Assembly: GCF_008831285.2 (NCBI RefSeq)
Contig: NC_045142.1
Location: forward strand, 23,559,300 to 23,623,299
DNA: 64,000 bases
Source of the DNA: Nymphaea colorata
Taxonomy: Eukaryota > Streptophyta > Magnoliopsida > Nymphaeales > Nymphaeaceae
Reading direction: 5' to 3'
Under the pieces are notes generated by a model. It did no database searches. It saw only the letters and a program-made list of their open reading frames with translations, and was not told the origin of the DNA. Both the position numbers and the translations under genes were made by a program. The stretch's first letter is position 1. The number at the start of each line of letters is the position of its first letter. Positions 12,701 through 26,700 of this stretch are shown in pieces.

Positions 12701-15700
12701 TGCTCAGCCCACTGTTGCCCGGGATCACTTGTTTGGCCAGGTTTATGTCAGAAAGGAGAAAGCTAAAGTGGAAGATGTTGGTGATGAGGATAGAACCAAT
12801 CCCAATCCTGTGATCTCCCCGGATGACCCAAGTCCATCGAATGAAGAGCTCCCTATTGCTTTGCGCAAAGGCACCAGGCCATGTACTTCTCACCCTATTC
12901 AGAGATTTGTTTCTTATGCTAAGCTCAGTACAAATTACAAGTGTTTTATCACAACCTTATCCAAAGTTGTTATTCCCAGGTCGGTGGATGATGCTAAGGA
13001 TGATCCCAAGTGGTTACATGCTATGACGGAGGAGATGGGTGCGTTAGCTAAGAACAAAACATGGGAAGTTGTTGATACCCCTAAAAGGACACACTTAGTT
13101 GGCTCTAAGTGGGTTTACAACGTGAAGTACAAACCTGATGGCACTGTAGATCGATATAAAGCTCGTCTGGTTGCAAAGGGGTTCAGCCAGAAGTATGGGA
13201 TCGACTATCTTGAGACCTTTGCCCCTGTTGCAAAGTTGAAGACCGTGAGGGTTATTCTTGCTCTTGCTGTGCACAGGAAGTGGCGCATGGACCAGCTTGA
13301 TGTTAAAAATGCGTTCTTGAACGGCCATTTGGAGGAAGAAGTCTATATGAGCATGCCTCCCGGGTATGTTCAAGAGGGAAAATGTTGTCACCTCAAGAAA
13401 GCTTTGTATGGCCTGAAGCAGTCGCCTAGAGCTTGGTTTGAGAGACTAAGGATCGTTATGAAGTCTACTGGGTACAAGCAAGGAAATGGAGATCATACCC
13501 TATTCATAAAGCAGAGAGATGGTCTGGTGAGTCTTCTCCTTGTCTACGTTGATGATATGATTGTCACTGGCAGTGATGAAGAAGAAAACAGAAAGATGAA
13601 GGAAAGATTAGCTAAAGAATTCGACCTCAAGGATCTGGGTAAGCTGAGATACTTTCTGGGGATAGAGATTGCTCGATCAGAGACAGGGCTGGTTATGAAT
13701 CAAAGGAAGTACACTCTTGACTTACTAAAGGAGACAGGTAAACTTGGTTGTAGGCCCTATCTTACTCCTATGGAGTCGGGGACTAAGATAAGTATCAAGA
13801 CGGGCACTATTCTGGATGAGGAAGGAAAAGGGCGATATCAGAGGCTAGTCGGCAAGCTTATCTATCTTACTCTAACTCGCCCTGATATCACGTATGCGGT
13901 AAATGTGCTAAGTCAATTTATGCATGTTCCCACGGATTGTCACTGGAAGAGTGCAGAAAGAGTGTTGGGATATCTAAAGAATGACCCAGGAAAAGGACTG
14001 CTGCATACTCGACAAGACAAACTTACTATTGAGGGCTACTCAGATGCAGATTGGGCAGGTTGCACTGACACAAGGAGGTCCACTACAGGGTATTGTATCT
14101 TTCTTGGAGGTAACCTAGTTGTTTGGAGAAGTAAGAGGCAAGAAGTATGTTCGAGGTCTAGTGCTGAGGCCGAGTACAGAGCTGTTGCAATGGGGGTTAC
14201 AGAGATGCTGTGGCTGAAGATTCTTTTGACTGATATTGGTGTGGAACTGGGAGATAAAATGAAGATGTACTGTGACAACAAGTCTGCGATTAATCTTGCC
14301 AATAATCCAGTTCTACACGACAGGACCAAACATGTGGAGATTGACCGTCATTTTATCCGGGAACGCATTGACTCAAAGGAGCTGATTCTGCCATATATGA
14401 AGTCTGAAGATCAAGTTGCAGACGTCCTAACTAAAGGGCTTTGTACTTCTTCATTCGAAAAGAATGTTAGCAAGCTTGGCATGTTTGACATGTATGCCAA
14501 GCTTAAGGGGGAGTGTTAGAATATGTTGTTGTGGGAACCGGGTCCATATCTGGACCCGGTTCTATGGGGCGCGGGTACCGAGGCGGGCTCAGTACCCTAG
14601 GCGGCTTCTCCTCTCTCCCTCTTTATATTGTCACTTATGTATAAGTGTTGAATTAAGTGAAATAAAACTTTCTCTCTCCTAGGGTTGCGGGTGTGCACCT
14701 AGGTAGAGCTTCCCGTGGTTTTTTCCTCGTTCGAGGTTTTTCCACGTACATCGTGTGTTCTTCCTCTTCTTCCTCTACGTGGTTCGTGTTTCTACAAGAG
14801 TGAAAGAAAATCACTACTTACGCAATAGCCTGGCCATCTGAAGTTGATGTTCCTCGTCCAAGTTCATCTAATGCTACCAAGGAATTATGAGTGGCAGATA
14901 ACTGCAAAGTGAGAAAAGACATTCTTATATATAGGCAATAGAAAGAAACAATACCCACATAGTTCAAAAAGAACAATTTGCAACCAGGAAAATGCAGGAG
15001 TTTAAAGCTCCTCGATGAGTAAATCTTGGGTAGAGAAACCTCACCAACATCGTGGCAGTCTCAGAGAGTTCTGTAAGAAATGTACTCTGGCCTGCCATTA
15101 TGTGGTCCTTTGCACCCATTCGAACAAATATTCGGTCAACAGGTGATAGCTCAAAGCTTTCTCCCGGAACATATGCTCCAATCTAGGTTACAAAAAATTT
15201 CAACCATGAAAAAGAGAACTAACAGCTATACATGAAAAAAATCAAGAACAAGTAAAAGAAAAGTGCCATATGAATAGAACTTGCCTGTGCCAGAATCACT
15301 GCCAAACAAACTTGCCGAAGCAAAGTTGATTTACCACCCATGTTGGGACCAGTAAGAAGGATAAAACTAGCATTGTTAGTTCCACCTATATTTACATCAT
15401 TGGGAACAAAAGATCCCTTGCCCATTGCATCACTTTTTAAGATAGGGTGTCCCAAACATTTTCCAGATAGACTTGGAGTCCCTTTTGAACATGAACTCCC
15501 CAGGATTGTGGGCCTGCATACTGGTCCTTCATAATAATCAGTTGCGACTGCTAAGCTTGACAAAGCATCCAGTTCTGTGATTTAAAATAAATAAAGAAAC
15601 TCAATACAATCTATAACAAAGACATAAATTCAAAATGATTGGGTCATTTATGCACTACTAAAAGGATGTAAGTGCATCATTTGGCTTTTAAAAAGTTAAG

Positions 15701-17727
15701 GTCTCAAAGTCAAGTTGCAATGCAAAAAATAACTCCAATGAATAGCAAGACAACTCAAAAAACCAGACACACACACACATTTCTTTCTAATATCACATCA
15801 ACCAATGGGAAACATGCACATAGACATGCACATAAAGAAGTATGCAGTAGCAAATATAAAGATGCAAGCAGATGCAGATACCATGTAGCTCCAGCTTCTA
15901 GCATCACAATGATTGGTAATTAGCCAACACCTTACAGGCTTACACTCCAAAATAGGCTTTTCTGCCTCTTTGTTTCGAGAAATTCTGGGCTGTCTAAACT
16001 CACGTGGATATCCAGGCCTGACCATCCCCTAGCAATGTCACAAAACAAAATGGCTACCTCATTTAGCACCACCTTCTCCACCAAGAACAATCACTTCCAA
16101 GCACTCAACCAAATACTAACTTGCCATTGACCAAGGATACAAAAACCATTAATAAAGGCTAACCCACAAAAGAAAATCCAGACACCCCTTGTATTTGATC
16201 CAAATTCCATGTGCCAGAAGTACACTACCCCGTGATTCCATTTTGCACAATTTGAAAGGTTAAATGAAGACCCTTTCAAAAAAACTTTTGTTTCATCCAG
16301 AATGCTGGGAAGAATTTTAAGAAAAAACAAAAGTTGTCAATCATAAATCAACAGCAGAATTTTTCCTTGTTGCTTTCCTGCCTATAATCAAAATGGAGAA
16401 AAGAAATAGAAAAACAGAGACATAAGCCAAAAAAAAAACATCCAAAGCACCAGCAGACTTAATGAGATTCACAGGACAAAACCATGTTTAATATGCAAAA
16501 AATAAATATCATTCTGCTTTTAAGCAAAATCACGATGCTTGCTAGCAAAATCAGCTACAAATACAAGAGTTTGCATTTGTTTAAATATGTGCAAGGCAAC
16601 TTTAAGCCTTCAAAAAATATGCTCCTAAATTAGCCAATGAAGACTTAAGCAGCTGGTGTAGCCTATGAGTTATAGCCTTATAGGCAAGGAGGGAGGAAGA
16701 CCTGCAATTACAGAGATTAACTGCCGCAACTTGAGATGATGATCACAGAAGCGGATGATAAACCTCTGCAAAATGCTTTTCAATTTAGATTCTCTCTCAG
16801 CCTCAGCATTGGAAAGTTCTCCTAAATGTGCCCTGATTTTTGGAGTCCAGTATCTGAAATATCCCTGAGACAGTTCAACAAAACACTTTCTATCTTTTAG
16901 TTTTATTCCACTGATTGCACCAAGACACGAGCATCAACACCATGTAAAAACAGTCCAAAAAGCAAACTTGTTCAACTTCCAATCCTTTAAAAATCACAAG
17001 AATAATTCAACTCAAACAAACATAAGATTGTATAAGTGAGGTATACAGTACAACCTTAGCAGTCAAAGGACATTGATCTCCCCTCAAAATGCATCCATTC
17101 ACTTCCTTGCAAATATTACCCACCAATGATACTTCTTAGACAATGATGGCACCACAAATAGCAGAAATCGGCTTTTTATAAGTCAAAGAACTTGATTCTA
17201 TTTTGATAATTCACCACCACAAATTTAAAGCAAAGAGAAAAGGAAGGACCAAATGAAAGAGAACATATTGTAGAACACCAACATATTGAAAATTCTATCT
17301 AAACAAAATTCAACTAAACAGGCAACATCTAGGCTCAGCTTCTTCCAAGGAGCCCACTGCAGTCATGCTTATCACACACACACACAGATAGAGAGAGCGA
17401 GAGAGATCATAAGTTAACAAGCGAGACGAGTGCCCGTAAGCCCAAAGTGTTCCCTGACTTTGAATGTTCCATACACTGTGCCTCGTATATAAATGCTTAC
17501 AAAGTCTAATCTGAAGTTCAAAGTATCAATATACTACTTCATCTGATTATAGACAGTCACAAAAACACACACACATACACACAGACAGGGTCTTTGACTC
17601 TTGAGTAGGGTGGATCTGATGCTTATAGAGGATCCAATTGGTCTTTACGTATGTCACATAGGTACGGGTACGGGTGCCGGTGCGGGTACTGACCATTTTC
17701 AAAAAACTTGGATGCGGGAGCACAGCC

Positions 17728-17768
<41 letters not shown>

Positions 17769-20700
17769 AGAAACACGAACACAAAGAAAGAGAAAACGAG
17801 GAACACAATGTAACGTGGAAAAACCCTCAACAAGAGGAAAAAAAACCACGGATGAGGAGGAGCTGGTGCCCACTAGCAGCCAGACTCTCTCTCTCTTAAG
17901 ATTTCATTAACCTTAAAGATTAGGGTTACAATGATATAAGTATGCCCTAATTAGGACATACTGGATCGGGTCCAGACCTAGACCCATACACCAATATCCG
18001 TCAACACTCCCCCTCAAGTTGAGCATACATATCAAACATGTCCAACTTGGATACATTCCTCTCCAACGAAGTCGAGGATAGAGCCTTTGTCAGAACATCA
18101 GTGGTTTGGTCTTCAGACTTCATGTAAGGAATGATTAACTCTTTAGCATCAATTCTTTCACGAATAAAGTGACGATCAATCTCAACATGCTTGGTTCTGT
18201 CGTGTAGAACAGGGTTGTTGGCTAGATTGATTGCAGACTTGTTATCACAGTACATCTTTATAGGTCCTTCAATCTCGATTCCAATATCAGTCAGCAATAT
18301 TTTCAATCATAGTAACTCTGACACTCCCATAGCAACGGCTCCATATTCTGCCTCTGCACTAGATCGATAACATACATCCTGTCTCTTGCTCCTCCATACT
18401 ACAAGGTTTCCTCCCAGGTAGACACAGTACCCTGTAGTAGACCGTTTGGTATCAGCACAACCTGCCCAGTCTGCATCGGAATACCCCCCGACCTCTACAG
18501 TCTCTTGTTTTACATACAAGAGTCCTTTACCAGGATTTCTCTTCAAGTAACATAATACTCTGTCCACAGCCTTTAGATGTGCATCAGTAGGAGCATGCAT
18601 GAATTGACTCAATACATTTACCGCGAAAGTGATATCAGGTCTCGTGAGGGTAAGGTAAATCAACTTCCCAACCAGACGTTGATATCTTCCCTTAGCTAGA
18701 TCTAATGTGTATTTCCTTTGGTTTAGCATAAGACCAGTACTTGATCTAGCAATCTCAATACCAAGAAAATACCTCAGCTTGCCAAGTTCCGATCAAATTC
18801 CGTAGCCAGTAACCCTTTTAACTTGATGATCGCATCCTCATCATTACCTGTGAAAATCATGTCATCCACATAGACAAGTAAAAGAGTGACTCTGCTCTCC
18901 TTTTTCTTCACGAATAGAGTGTGGTCTCCATTCACTTGTTTGTACCCATGATGTTGCATTACTCGTCTCAGTCGTTCGAACCATGCTTTGGGTGACTGCT
19001 TGAGGCCATATAAAGCCTTTTTCAGCTTACAACATTTCTCTGGTTCTTCATATCCTGGAGACATGCATATATACTTCTTCTTCGAGGTCACCATTAAGGA
19101 AAGCATTATTAACATCTAGTTGGTACATCTTCCACTCCTTCATCACAGCTAGGGATATAACAACTCTGACTATCTTCATTTTCGCAACAGGAGCAAAGGT
19201 CTCCAAGTAATCAATCTCATATTTTTGGCTAAACCTTTTGGCCACAAGACGAGCTTTATACCTTTCAACACTCCCATCTGGTTTGTACTTGATGGTATAC
19301 ACCCATTTGGATCCAACCAAGTGAGCCGCCTCAGGAATCTTCACAACCTCTCATGTCATGTTTCTTCTCAATGCTTCCATTTCTTCTTTAATAGCATCAA
19401 CCCACTTGGAATCACTTTGAGCTTCAGCAACGGTCCTGGGAATCACAGCCAAAGAAAGAGAAGAAACAAAACACTTGTAATCGTTGCCAAGTTTGGAATA
19501 AGATACAAAATTACCAATAAGGTGTTGAGTACATGACCTGACACCCTTTCTCAGGGCAATGGGAAGATCTTCATTTGGTTTTTCAACCTCATCTTGAGTC
19601 TTCAAGGTCGGATTTGGTTCATCGAGGGAAGGAGTGGCATTGGGATTGGAAGTAGATTTCGCACCACAAGTTACATCCTCTGTCCGAGCACCTCGTCTAG
19701 AATAGACCTATCCAAACAAACGATGGCCTTCCTTCTCAGTGTCACACTCTTCCTCCTTCACAGGCACATCAACCACAGTGAGAGATTCTGCTTTCCTGTA
19801 GTCCAAGAAATCTGTAAATTGAAGCTCCTGGCTCGGAGAATACTCTTCCCTAACCACAAACTTCTTGTAACGCGCGGCGTTTGGGCGGAGCGGGTCGGGT
19901 CAGGGTCCAGACCCGGACCCTAGCCCCACGCGAGAGGAGCCCGACGCTGTCCCTCCTCCCTCGCTTTCCTCTTACCGTCTCTTCCTTACCCACGACCGGA
20001 GCTCAGGGAAGAAGGCGACGGCGACGACGGCATTGAGGTGAACCCTGTCGTCCCCTGCCTCTTCCTCTCTTCTCTTTTCTTCTCCTTCCCGTTTTCTTTT
20101 CCCTCCTCCCTCTCCCACTGTCTCTCGTCTCCCCTCTCCACCGAACGACTCCCCTCACTCTCCACCGTCTCTCTCTTCTCTCCCGTCCTCTCCCCTCACT
20201 GCCTTCTTTTCCCCTTTTGACCGAACCCTCTCCCCTATCAGTCCCCCTCCGTTTTTCCCTCTTTCTCCCTCTATTCGACCTCCCTCTCTGTCCACGCTTC
20301 ACGCTCTCTCCCCATTTTCTGCTCGTTTTCTATTTTCTCCAATCAAGCACTTTCTCTCACTGATTTTCACTATGCTATCACTGTTGGATCCGTTTTCAGC
20401 TTGGGGATTTGTCCTCCCCCTCGTAACAGCAATTAGAGAAGGCCTTGGTAGTGGCGGCATTGGAGGATTTTAGCCGTTTGGGGACCACTTGGACGCGTGA
20501 GGTGGCTGCCGGGAGGATTACAGCAGTTTAGACCTTCAATCGGGGTGAGCAAGGCGAAATTGAACCTATTTTATGATATATTTCTCTTTGGAACGCGTAT
20601 AATTATTGTTTGAGCATGCTAGAGCTTAGAATTGATTATTTGGAACACATGTTAATGATTTCGTTTTTGGGGGAAAGCTTGCGATTATGTTGGGAAGCGA

Positions 20701-23700
20701 AGATTCATATATTGGATGATCATTTAAGCATGATAGATTAATTTTCGAAGCATTAGGAGAAACATGGTAGAGTTTGTGAGGTTGTGGGGAAGATTTAGGA
20801 CCGTTTTAGTGAGCTTTGTAGCACGCGTTTTTGTGAACGGGTGCATCTTGGAGTTAAATAGGGATAACGTACATAAGTTGGATGTATCTTTGGGGTAGAC
20901 GCCTTGATTTAAGAAAAAGGGAGTTTTGAGAAAGGCGTTAGTGATAGACGGATTGATGGCTTTGAGTTTTGGCATCTTTTGGCACGGCTAGAAGTGGGAA
21001 GTGACCCTTTTGGAGAACTTGTGGGTCGACACTACCCGTCGACACCCTCTTGAGGCGATGACACGTGCCTCAATGACTTTGTTTTGTTTTTGTTTGAATT
21101 GTTGAGGTATGAAGTAGGAATCTTATCTTGTGTTTGTGTCTGCAGGTACACCGGGTACGTCCCGTCGACCTTGAGCTACCGGATTCGAAGCTCGAGGCAT
21201 TTTGAAGATTCTTGTGAACGCGCCACAGGTATGGCGACACTCCAGGCAAATCCCTGCCTGGGCAAGTGAATGAATGTGGGTTCCTAGGTGTTAAGACGTG
21301 TTTATACTCAGTATTAGGCTTGAGAGGGCACTTGTGTAATAATGTTTCTTTTAATGACTTTCTTGTAACTTATCCCTCTCCTCTAGTCTATATAAAGAGG
21401 AGTTAGGGATTCTTTCGAGGTTAATCAAAGATTAGTTCTCTTAACTTTATCATGGTATCAGAGCTCCAGCCGTCTCCTCCTCAGCGAGTTGTCGCCGACT
21501 GAGCGGCGCCGCCGCCGCCTCATCGGCGTCAGTCGCCGCCGCCGCCTCATCGGCGTCAGTCGCCGCCGCCGCCCTTTGCCGCCCTGTCCATTGCCGCCTC
21601 GCCCTTTGCCGCCCTGTCCATTGCCGCCTGATCCATCCCTGCTGCCCCTCGTCGCCCTACCCATTGTCTGCCTGCGCCGCCTGTGCCTCCTGCGCCCGTC
21701 CGCCTGCGCCCGTCTGCCTGCGCCGCCGCCTCCGCCTGTGCCTCCTGCGCCCGTCTGCCTGCGCCCGTCCGCCTGCGCCACCGCCGCCCGTCTGCCTGCG
21801 CCCGTCTCCCTGCGCCCGTCCTCCTGCGCCCGTCCGCCTGCGCCGCCGCCGCCCGTCTGCCTTCGCCGCCGCCTCAACGCTGATTTTTCCTCTCTGCGTC
21901 TTTCCGCTGCATGCTGCTCCGCCGCTGCTCTGCACGCTGCTCCTCCGCTGCACGCTGCTCCGCCGCTGTTCCGCCGGTGCTCTGCCCGTGGTTCTGCACG
22001 TTGATTTTCTTCTCACCGTCATCTCTGGTATCTCTCTTCGTTCAGCTCTGCTGTTGCCTCTTCTCGCCGATCGGACTTCTGGATTGCTACCTGCGTTAAC
22101 TACATATTGCTTCATGATCAGCATGTTGTCTTTCGATATGTGATTGTATTCTTTTGCCTGCACTTCCTATTCCGTGGCTCGGTTTCCTCCTTTGTGTTGA
22201 AAGATGTCTGAAATTAGTAGTGGCGCTAATACCTCTTCCTTTGTATCGTCGGGAGAGATGAAGAGTTCCCCATTTTCCAGCATTATCACCAAAATGGATG
22301 GGGGTAATTACGAGATGTGGGCCATGCAAGTAAAAAGAACTTTGATCGCCCATGAGAAGGAACATCTCATATTGGAGCCCGAGCCCGTACAGAAGGTAGG
22401 AAAATATACTACTTGGTTTAAAGATAATTCATTGGTTATGGTATGGATTGTTGGTACTCTTTCACAAGAAATTGCAAATGAAGTCTTGCACAAGGACAGT
22501 GCAAAGGATATGTGGGATTCCCTTGCTGCCACTTATTCACAGGCAAGAAATGAAACGCGCATTATGCAGCTTCATCATGATATCCATCAGATGCGCCAAG
22601 ATGGCAGACCTCTTCACACTTATTATTCTAGTCTCAAGTCCATGTTTGAGAGACTGAATAGCTACTTTCCCGCATGCAAGTGTGAACAACAAAAGGCATA
22701 CAGAGATATGCTTATGGTAGGGGTCTTTCTTTCTGGTTTAGACTCTGTTTATGAATCCGCAAAGAACCAAATGCTTACTAGTCCCTCGATTCCTCCTATT
22801 GATGAGGCTTACAGTAGGCTCAGCAGAATTCCGATCTCTGCATCGACTGTTCCTGATACCACTTCTGCTATGCTTGCTACTCGTGGCAGAGGAGGACCCT
22901 TTTTTGCCAGAGGAAGAGGGGGCCGTGGCCGTGGCAATACCCCTTCGCGCCCTGTATGTCAGTTTTGTCACCGCATTGGTCATACTGTGGATAAGTGTTG
23001 GCAGAAACATGGTCGTCCAGCTTTTGCAAATCAGACTGTATCTACTGATTCTCCTGAGCAGCCTAAGCCTCAGCACATGGTATCCTCCAGTGAGTTGCAT
23101 GTAGATGACATTCTCTCTCAGTTGAGGCACTTGATTGGCGACAGCGCCCATCCATCCCCTGGTCCGACCACTTCTACTGTTCCTACCGCTGCGAGTGCTT
23201 CTTCATCTGGTATGTATTCTGCTTGTACAGTCTGCTCTCCTCCTGACACTACAGATTGGCTTATTGATTCTGGTGCATCGACACATCTCTGTGGGGATAA
23301 GATGCAATTCACCTCTTACGTCCCTACTCCACCGGGTCGTTCGGTTATTCTAGCAGATGGAAAAGATTCACCAGTTGTTGGACATGGAGAGGTCCAACTT
23401 ACTTCATCATTGCCGCTGCAGCACGTTCTTCATGCACCAGAATTCCCCCATAGCCTACTTTCTATCAGTCAGATTACCAGAGAATTAAATTGTCGTGCTA
23501 TATTTGACTCTTCCTCTCTTGTGTTTCAGGATATACTGACGGGCAGGGTGATTGGCAGTGGCCGTGAACAGGGAGGTCTCTACAGGCTAGTGCACTCCTT
23601 TCCCTTTGCTGGATCTACCTCGTCGGGGTCGTCCTCATCCTCGGCTTATACTTGGCATTTACGTTTTGGACATCTCCCGTTTCAGAAACTGCTGCATGTT

Positions 23701-26700
23701 CTCCCTCAGCTGTCTCATAAGTCGTCTTTTCAATGTGAGTCTTGTCAGTTAGGCAAACACCATCGGTCATCCTTTCCTCCGCGGTCTAGTAGAAGTAGCC
23801 ACTCTGTGTTTGAGTTACTTCATTTTGATGTTTGGGGCCCGAGTCGTACTCCTGACCTTCAGGGTCATCGGTATTATCTTGTTGCTGTTGATGATTACAG
23901 TCGTGTTAGTTGGGTTTTTCTTATGAAACACAAATCTGAAGCGGGTCATGTAATCAAAAATTTTATCAATGAAATTCTGACTCAGTTTGATACTTGTGTC
24001 AAGATTGTGCGCTCTGACAATGCTCTTGAGTTCTGTGCTTCCTCTTTAGAACAATTTTTCAGGGATAAGGGTATCATTCACCAAACTTCTTGTGCCTATA
24101 CCTCTCAACAAAACGGGGTTGCTGAAAGAAAACACCGCCATATTCTTGATGTCGCCAGAACCATTATCATACACAGCCATGTTCCCCATTCTTATTGGGG
24201 AGATGCTGTTCTTACAGCATGCTATCTTATTAATCGCATGCCGTCATCCGTGTTGGGAGATCTTATTCCTTTCTCTGTTCTTTTTTCTGACAGAGAATTG
24301 TTTTCTGTTGCACCTCGTATTTTTGGATGTGTTGCCTTTGTTCAGTTACTTGGTCCTGGGCGAGATAAGTTATCCCCTCGGGCTATCAAAACGATCTTTG
24401 TTGGTTATTCCCGCACTCAAAAGGGATATCGTTGTTATGATCCTTCTACTCGTCGATATTATGTGAGTGCTGATGTTACATTTTTTGAGTCCACCTCTTA
24501 TTTCTCTCCCAATGGAACTCAATTAAGGGTGCCTGAATTTAGTGATGAAGTCCACCTTCCTTTACCTCTCATGAGTTATCCACAACCCGTTGCTTCGCGT
24601 TTTGGGGCTATCTACCAACGTCGCACTAAACCTGTTCAACCTGCCCCCTGTGCTCCTGTGCCTTCACCCAGCATGCCCAAGGTACTTCCTGAACACACAA
24701 ATCCTGCTGACCATTCTTTATGTGATGATGCCACAGGGGACTCTCCAGAGCATGCTACTGGTCCTCATATTAATGAACTTGATATGCCTATTGCTCAAAG
24801 GAAAGGCAAACGCAGTTGCACTATGCATCCTCTCTCTGGTCATTTGTCCATGGCTCGACTCACTCCTACTTACCGCCAGTTTGTCAAGGGACTGTCGGCT
24901 GTAGCTCTTCCACAGACTCCTATGGACGCTCTTTCTGATCCCAAATGGGCCGCAGCTATGCAAGAAGAGATGGATGCCCTTCAGTCTAGAGGCACCTGGA
25001 CACTAGTTACTCCTTCATCTGATGCAGCTATTGTTGGTTGTCGATGGGTGTTTACTGTTAAATACAGAGCAGATGGCAGCATTGAGAGATATAAGGCTCG
25101 CTTGGTTGCAAAAGGCTATACTCAGACTTATGGGGTTGATTATTATGATACCTTCTCTCCTGTGGCACGACATGCTTCTTTACGGGTTCTTCTCGCTGTT
25201 GCCGTCAGCAAGAATTGGTCTCTATCACAGCTTGATGTCAAAAATGCCTTTCTGTATGGTGACCTACATGAAGAAGTGTATATGCAGCAACCACCAGGGT
25301 TTGTTGCTGAGGGGGAGTGTCAGAAAGTGTGTAGATTGAGAAAGGCAATTTATGGTCTGAAACAAAGTCCTCGAGCTTGGTTTCAAAAATTATCAGAGAA
25401 TATTGAGTATGAGGGCTTCAGACGTTCTTCGGCTGATCATTCCCTTTTTGTCAAGAAAACTTCTACAGGTACAGTGATAGTTCTTGTCTATGTTGATGAT
25501 ATCATTGTTACAGGGGATGATATTCAGGGGATTTCCAACATCAAGGGCGTCCTTGGACGACACTTTGTCACCAAGGATCTTGGTGAGCTACGCTATTTCC
25601 TAGGTATTGAGTTTGCCAGAAATCAGAAGGGTCTTATCATGTGCCAAAGGAAATACGTTACTGATGTCTTGCAAGAGACAGGTATGCTAGGATGTCGACC
25701 TGCCTCTACACCCATGGACATCAATACTCGCTTGTATGATGATGATACTGAAGATGTTGATGCTAGACAATATAGAGGGATTGTTGGGAAGCTCCTATAT
25801 ATCACTGTTACTCGACCTGATATTGCCTATGCTGTCAGCAGAGTGAGTCAATTTATGGATAAGCCCAAGAAAGTCCATTGGGATGCTGCCATGATGATTC
25901 TCAGGTATCTGAAAAATTCACCAGGAATGGGACTCTTCTTTCAAAATGGTACATCTCTCACTATATCTGTGTATGTTGATGCTGATTATGCGGGATGTCA
26001 CCTTGACAGAAAATCCACTACTGGGTTTTGTGTGTTTATTGGATCCAACTTGGTTACATGGAAGAGTAAGAAGCAGACAGTGGTTGCCAGATCAAGTGCA
26101 GAATCTGAGTATAGAGCTATGGCTCAGGCTACTGCTGAAGTTATGTGGGTTAGATCTCTGATGTTGGATCTTACTGTGGAAGTGCCTCTTCCTATGCAAT
26201 TGTTAGGTGATAACAAAGCTGCTCTGTTTATTGCTAATAATCCTGCTTTCCATGAGAGAACCAAGCATGTTGAAGTAGATTGTCACTATACCAGAGACAT
26301 GATTCAAAAGGGGTTTGTAAGCACCTCCCATATTTCAACTACAGGGCAAACTGCTGATATTTTTACTAAAGCTCTTGCAAGAGGACCATTCCAAAGTTGT
26401 TGTTCCAAGTTGAGCTTGTTTGACATATACGCTCCAACTTGAGGGGGAGTGTTAAGACGTGTTTATACTCAGTATTAGGCTTGAGAGGGCACTTGTGTAA
26501 TAATGTTTCTTTTAATGACTTTCTTGTAACTTATCCCTCTCCTCTAGTCTATATAAAGAGGAGTTAGGGATTCTTTCGAGGTTAATCAAAGATTAGTTCT
26601 CTTAACTTTATCACTAGGATCATGGGATCCTAGGATTTGTGATGTGAATTGATTGAGTGTTCCGTGGATGAATGTGGGTATGCATGTACATAAATTGATA

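Larger units (their letters stand above)
6804..14796 (+). mobile_element. Ty1/Copia LTR retrotransposon A (interrupted by B)
   Basis: A has two 283-bp LTRs (6804-7086 and 14514-14796) that start TGTTAG, end CTACA and differ at four positions by eye. The 5-bp target duplication AGAGT lies at 6799-6803 and 14797-14801. A primer-binding site TGGTATCAGAGCC follows the 5' LTR directly, and a purine tract AAGGGGGAG precedes the 3' LTR. Coding order is Gag, protease, integrase, then RT and RNase H, which is diagnostic of Copia. Without fragment B the element would be about 5.2 kb. It sits in MSH6 intron 18, antisense to the gene. Confidence 0.96.
6716..14821 (-). other. MSH6: MSH6 intron 18, filled by Copia A
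   Basis: The donor is GTAAGT at 14821-14816 and the acceptor AG is at 6717-6716. Of 8106 bp, about 8 kb is the plus-strand Copia element A with its duplicated target AGAGT. A lies antisense to MSH6 transcription, so its LTR polyadenylation signals do not face the host gene. The intron lies between the Walker B exon and the switch-histidine exon, so failure to splice it would destroy the ATPase. Confidence 0.9.
21289..26613 (+). mobile_element. Intact Ty1/Copia LTR retrotransposon D
   Basis: D is complete at 5325 bp. Its LTRs of 164 bp (21289-21452 and 26450-26613) are identical as read base by base. The target duplication CTAGG lies at 21284-21288 and 26614-26618. The PBS TGGTATCAGAGC follows the 5' LTR immediately and the purine tract GAGGGGGAG precedes the 3' LTR. 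A single uninterrupted polyprotein frame covers all Copia domains. D is the most recent insertion of the nest and may still be mobile. Confidence 0.97.

Noticed and set aside
20003-20302. Arg/Gly/Glu-rich frame in insertion E
   Set aside because: It is the reverse reading of a CT-rich low-complexity tract.
21458-22163. Long open frames on both strands rich in Arg, Pro, Gly and Ala
   Set aside because: They lie in the GC-rich tandem-repeat leader of Copia D; the peptides are translations of repeats in several frames at once, with no domain.
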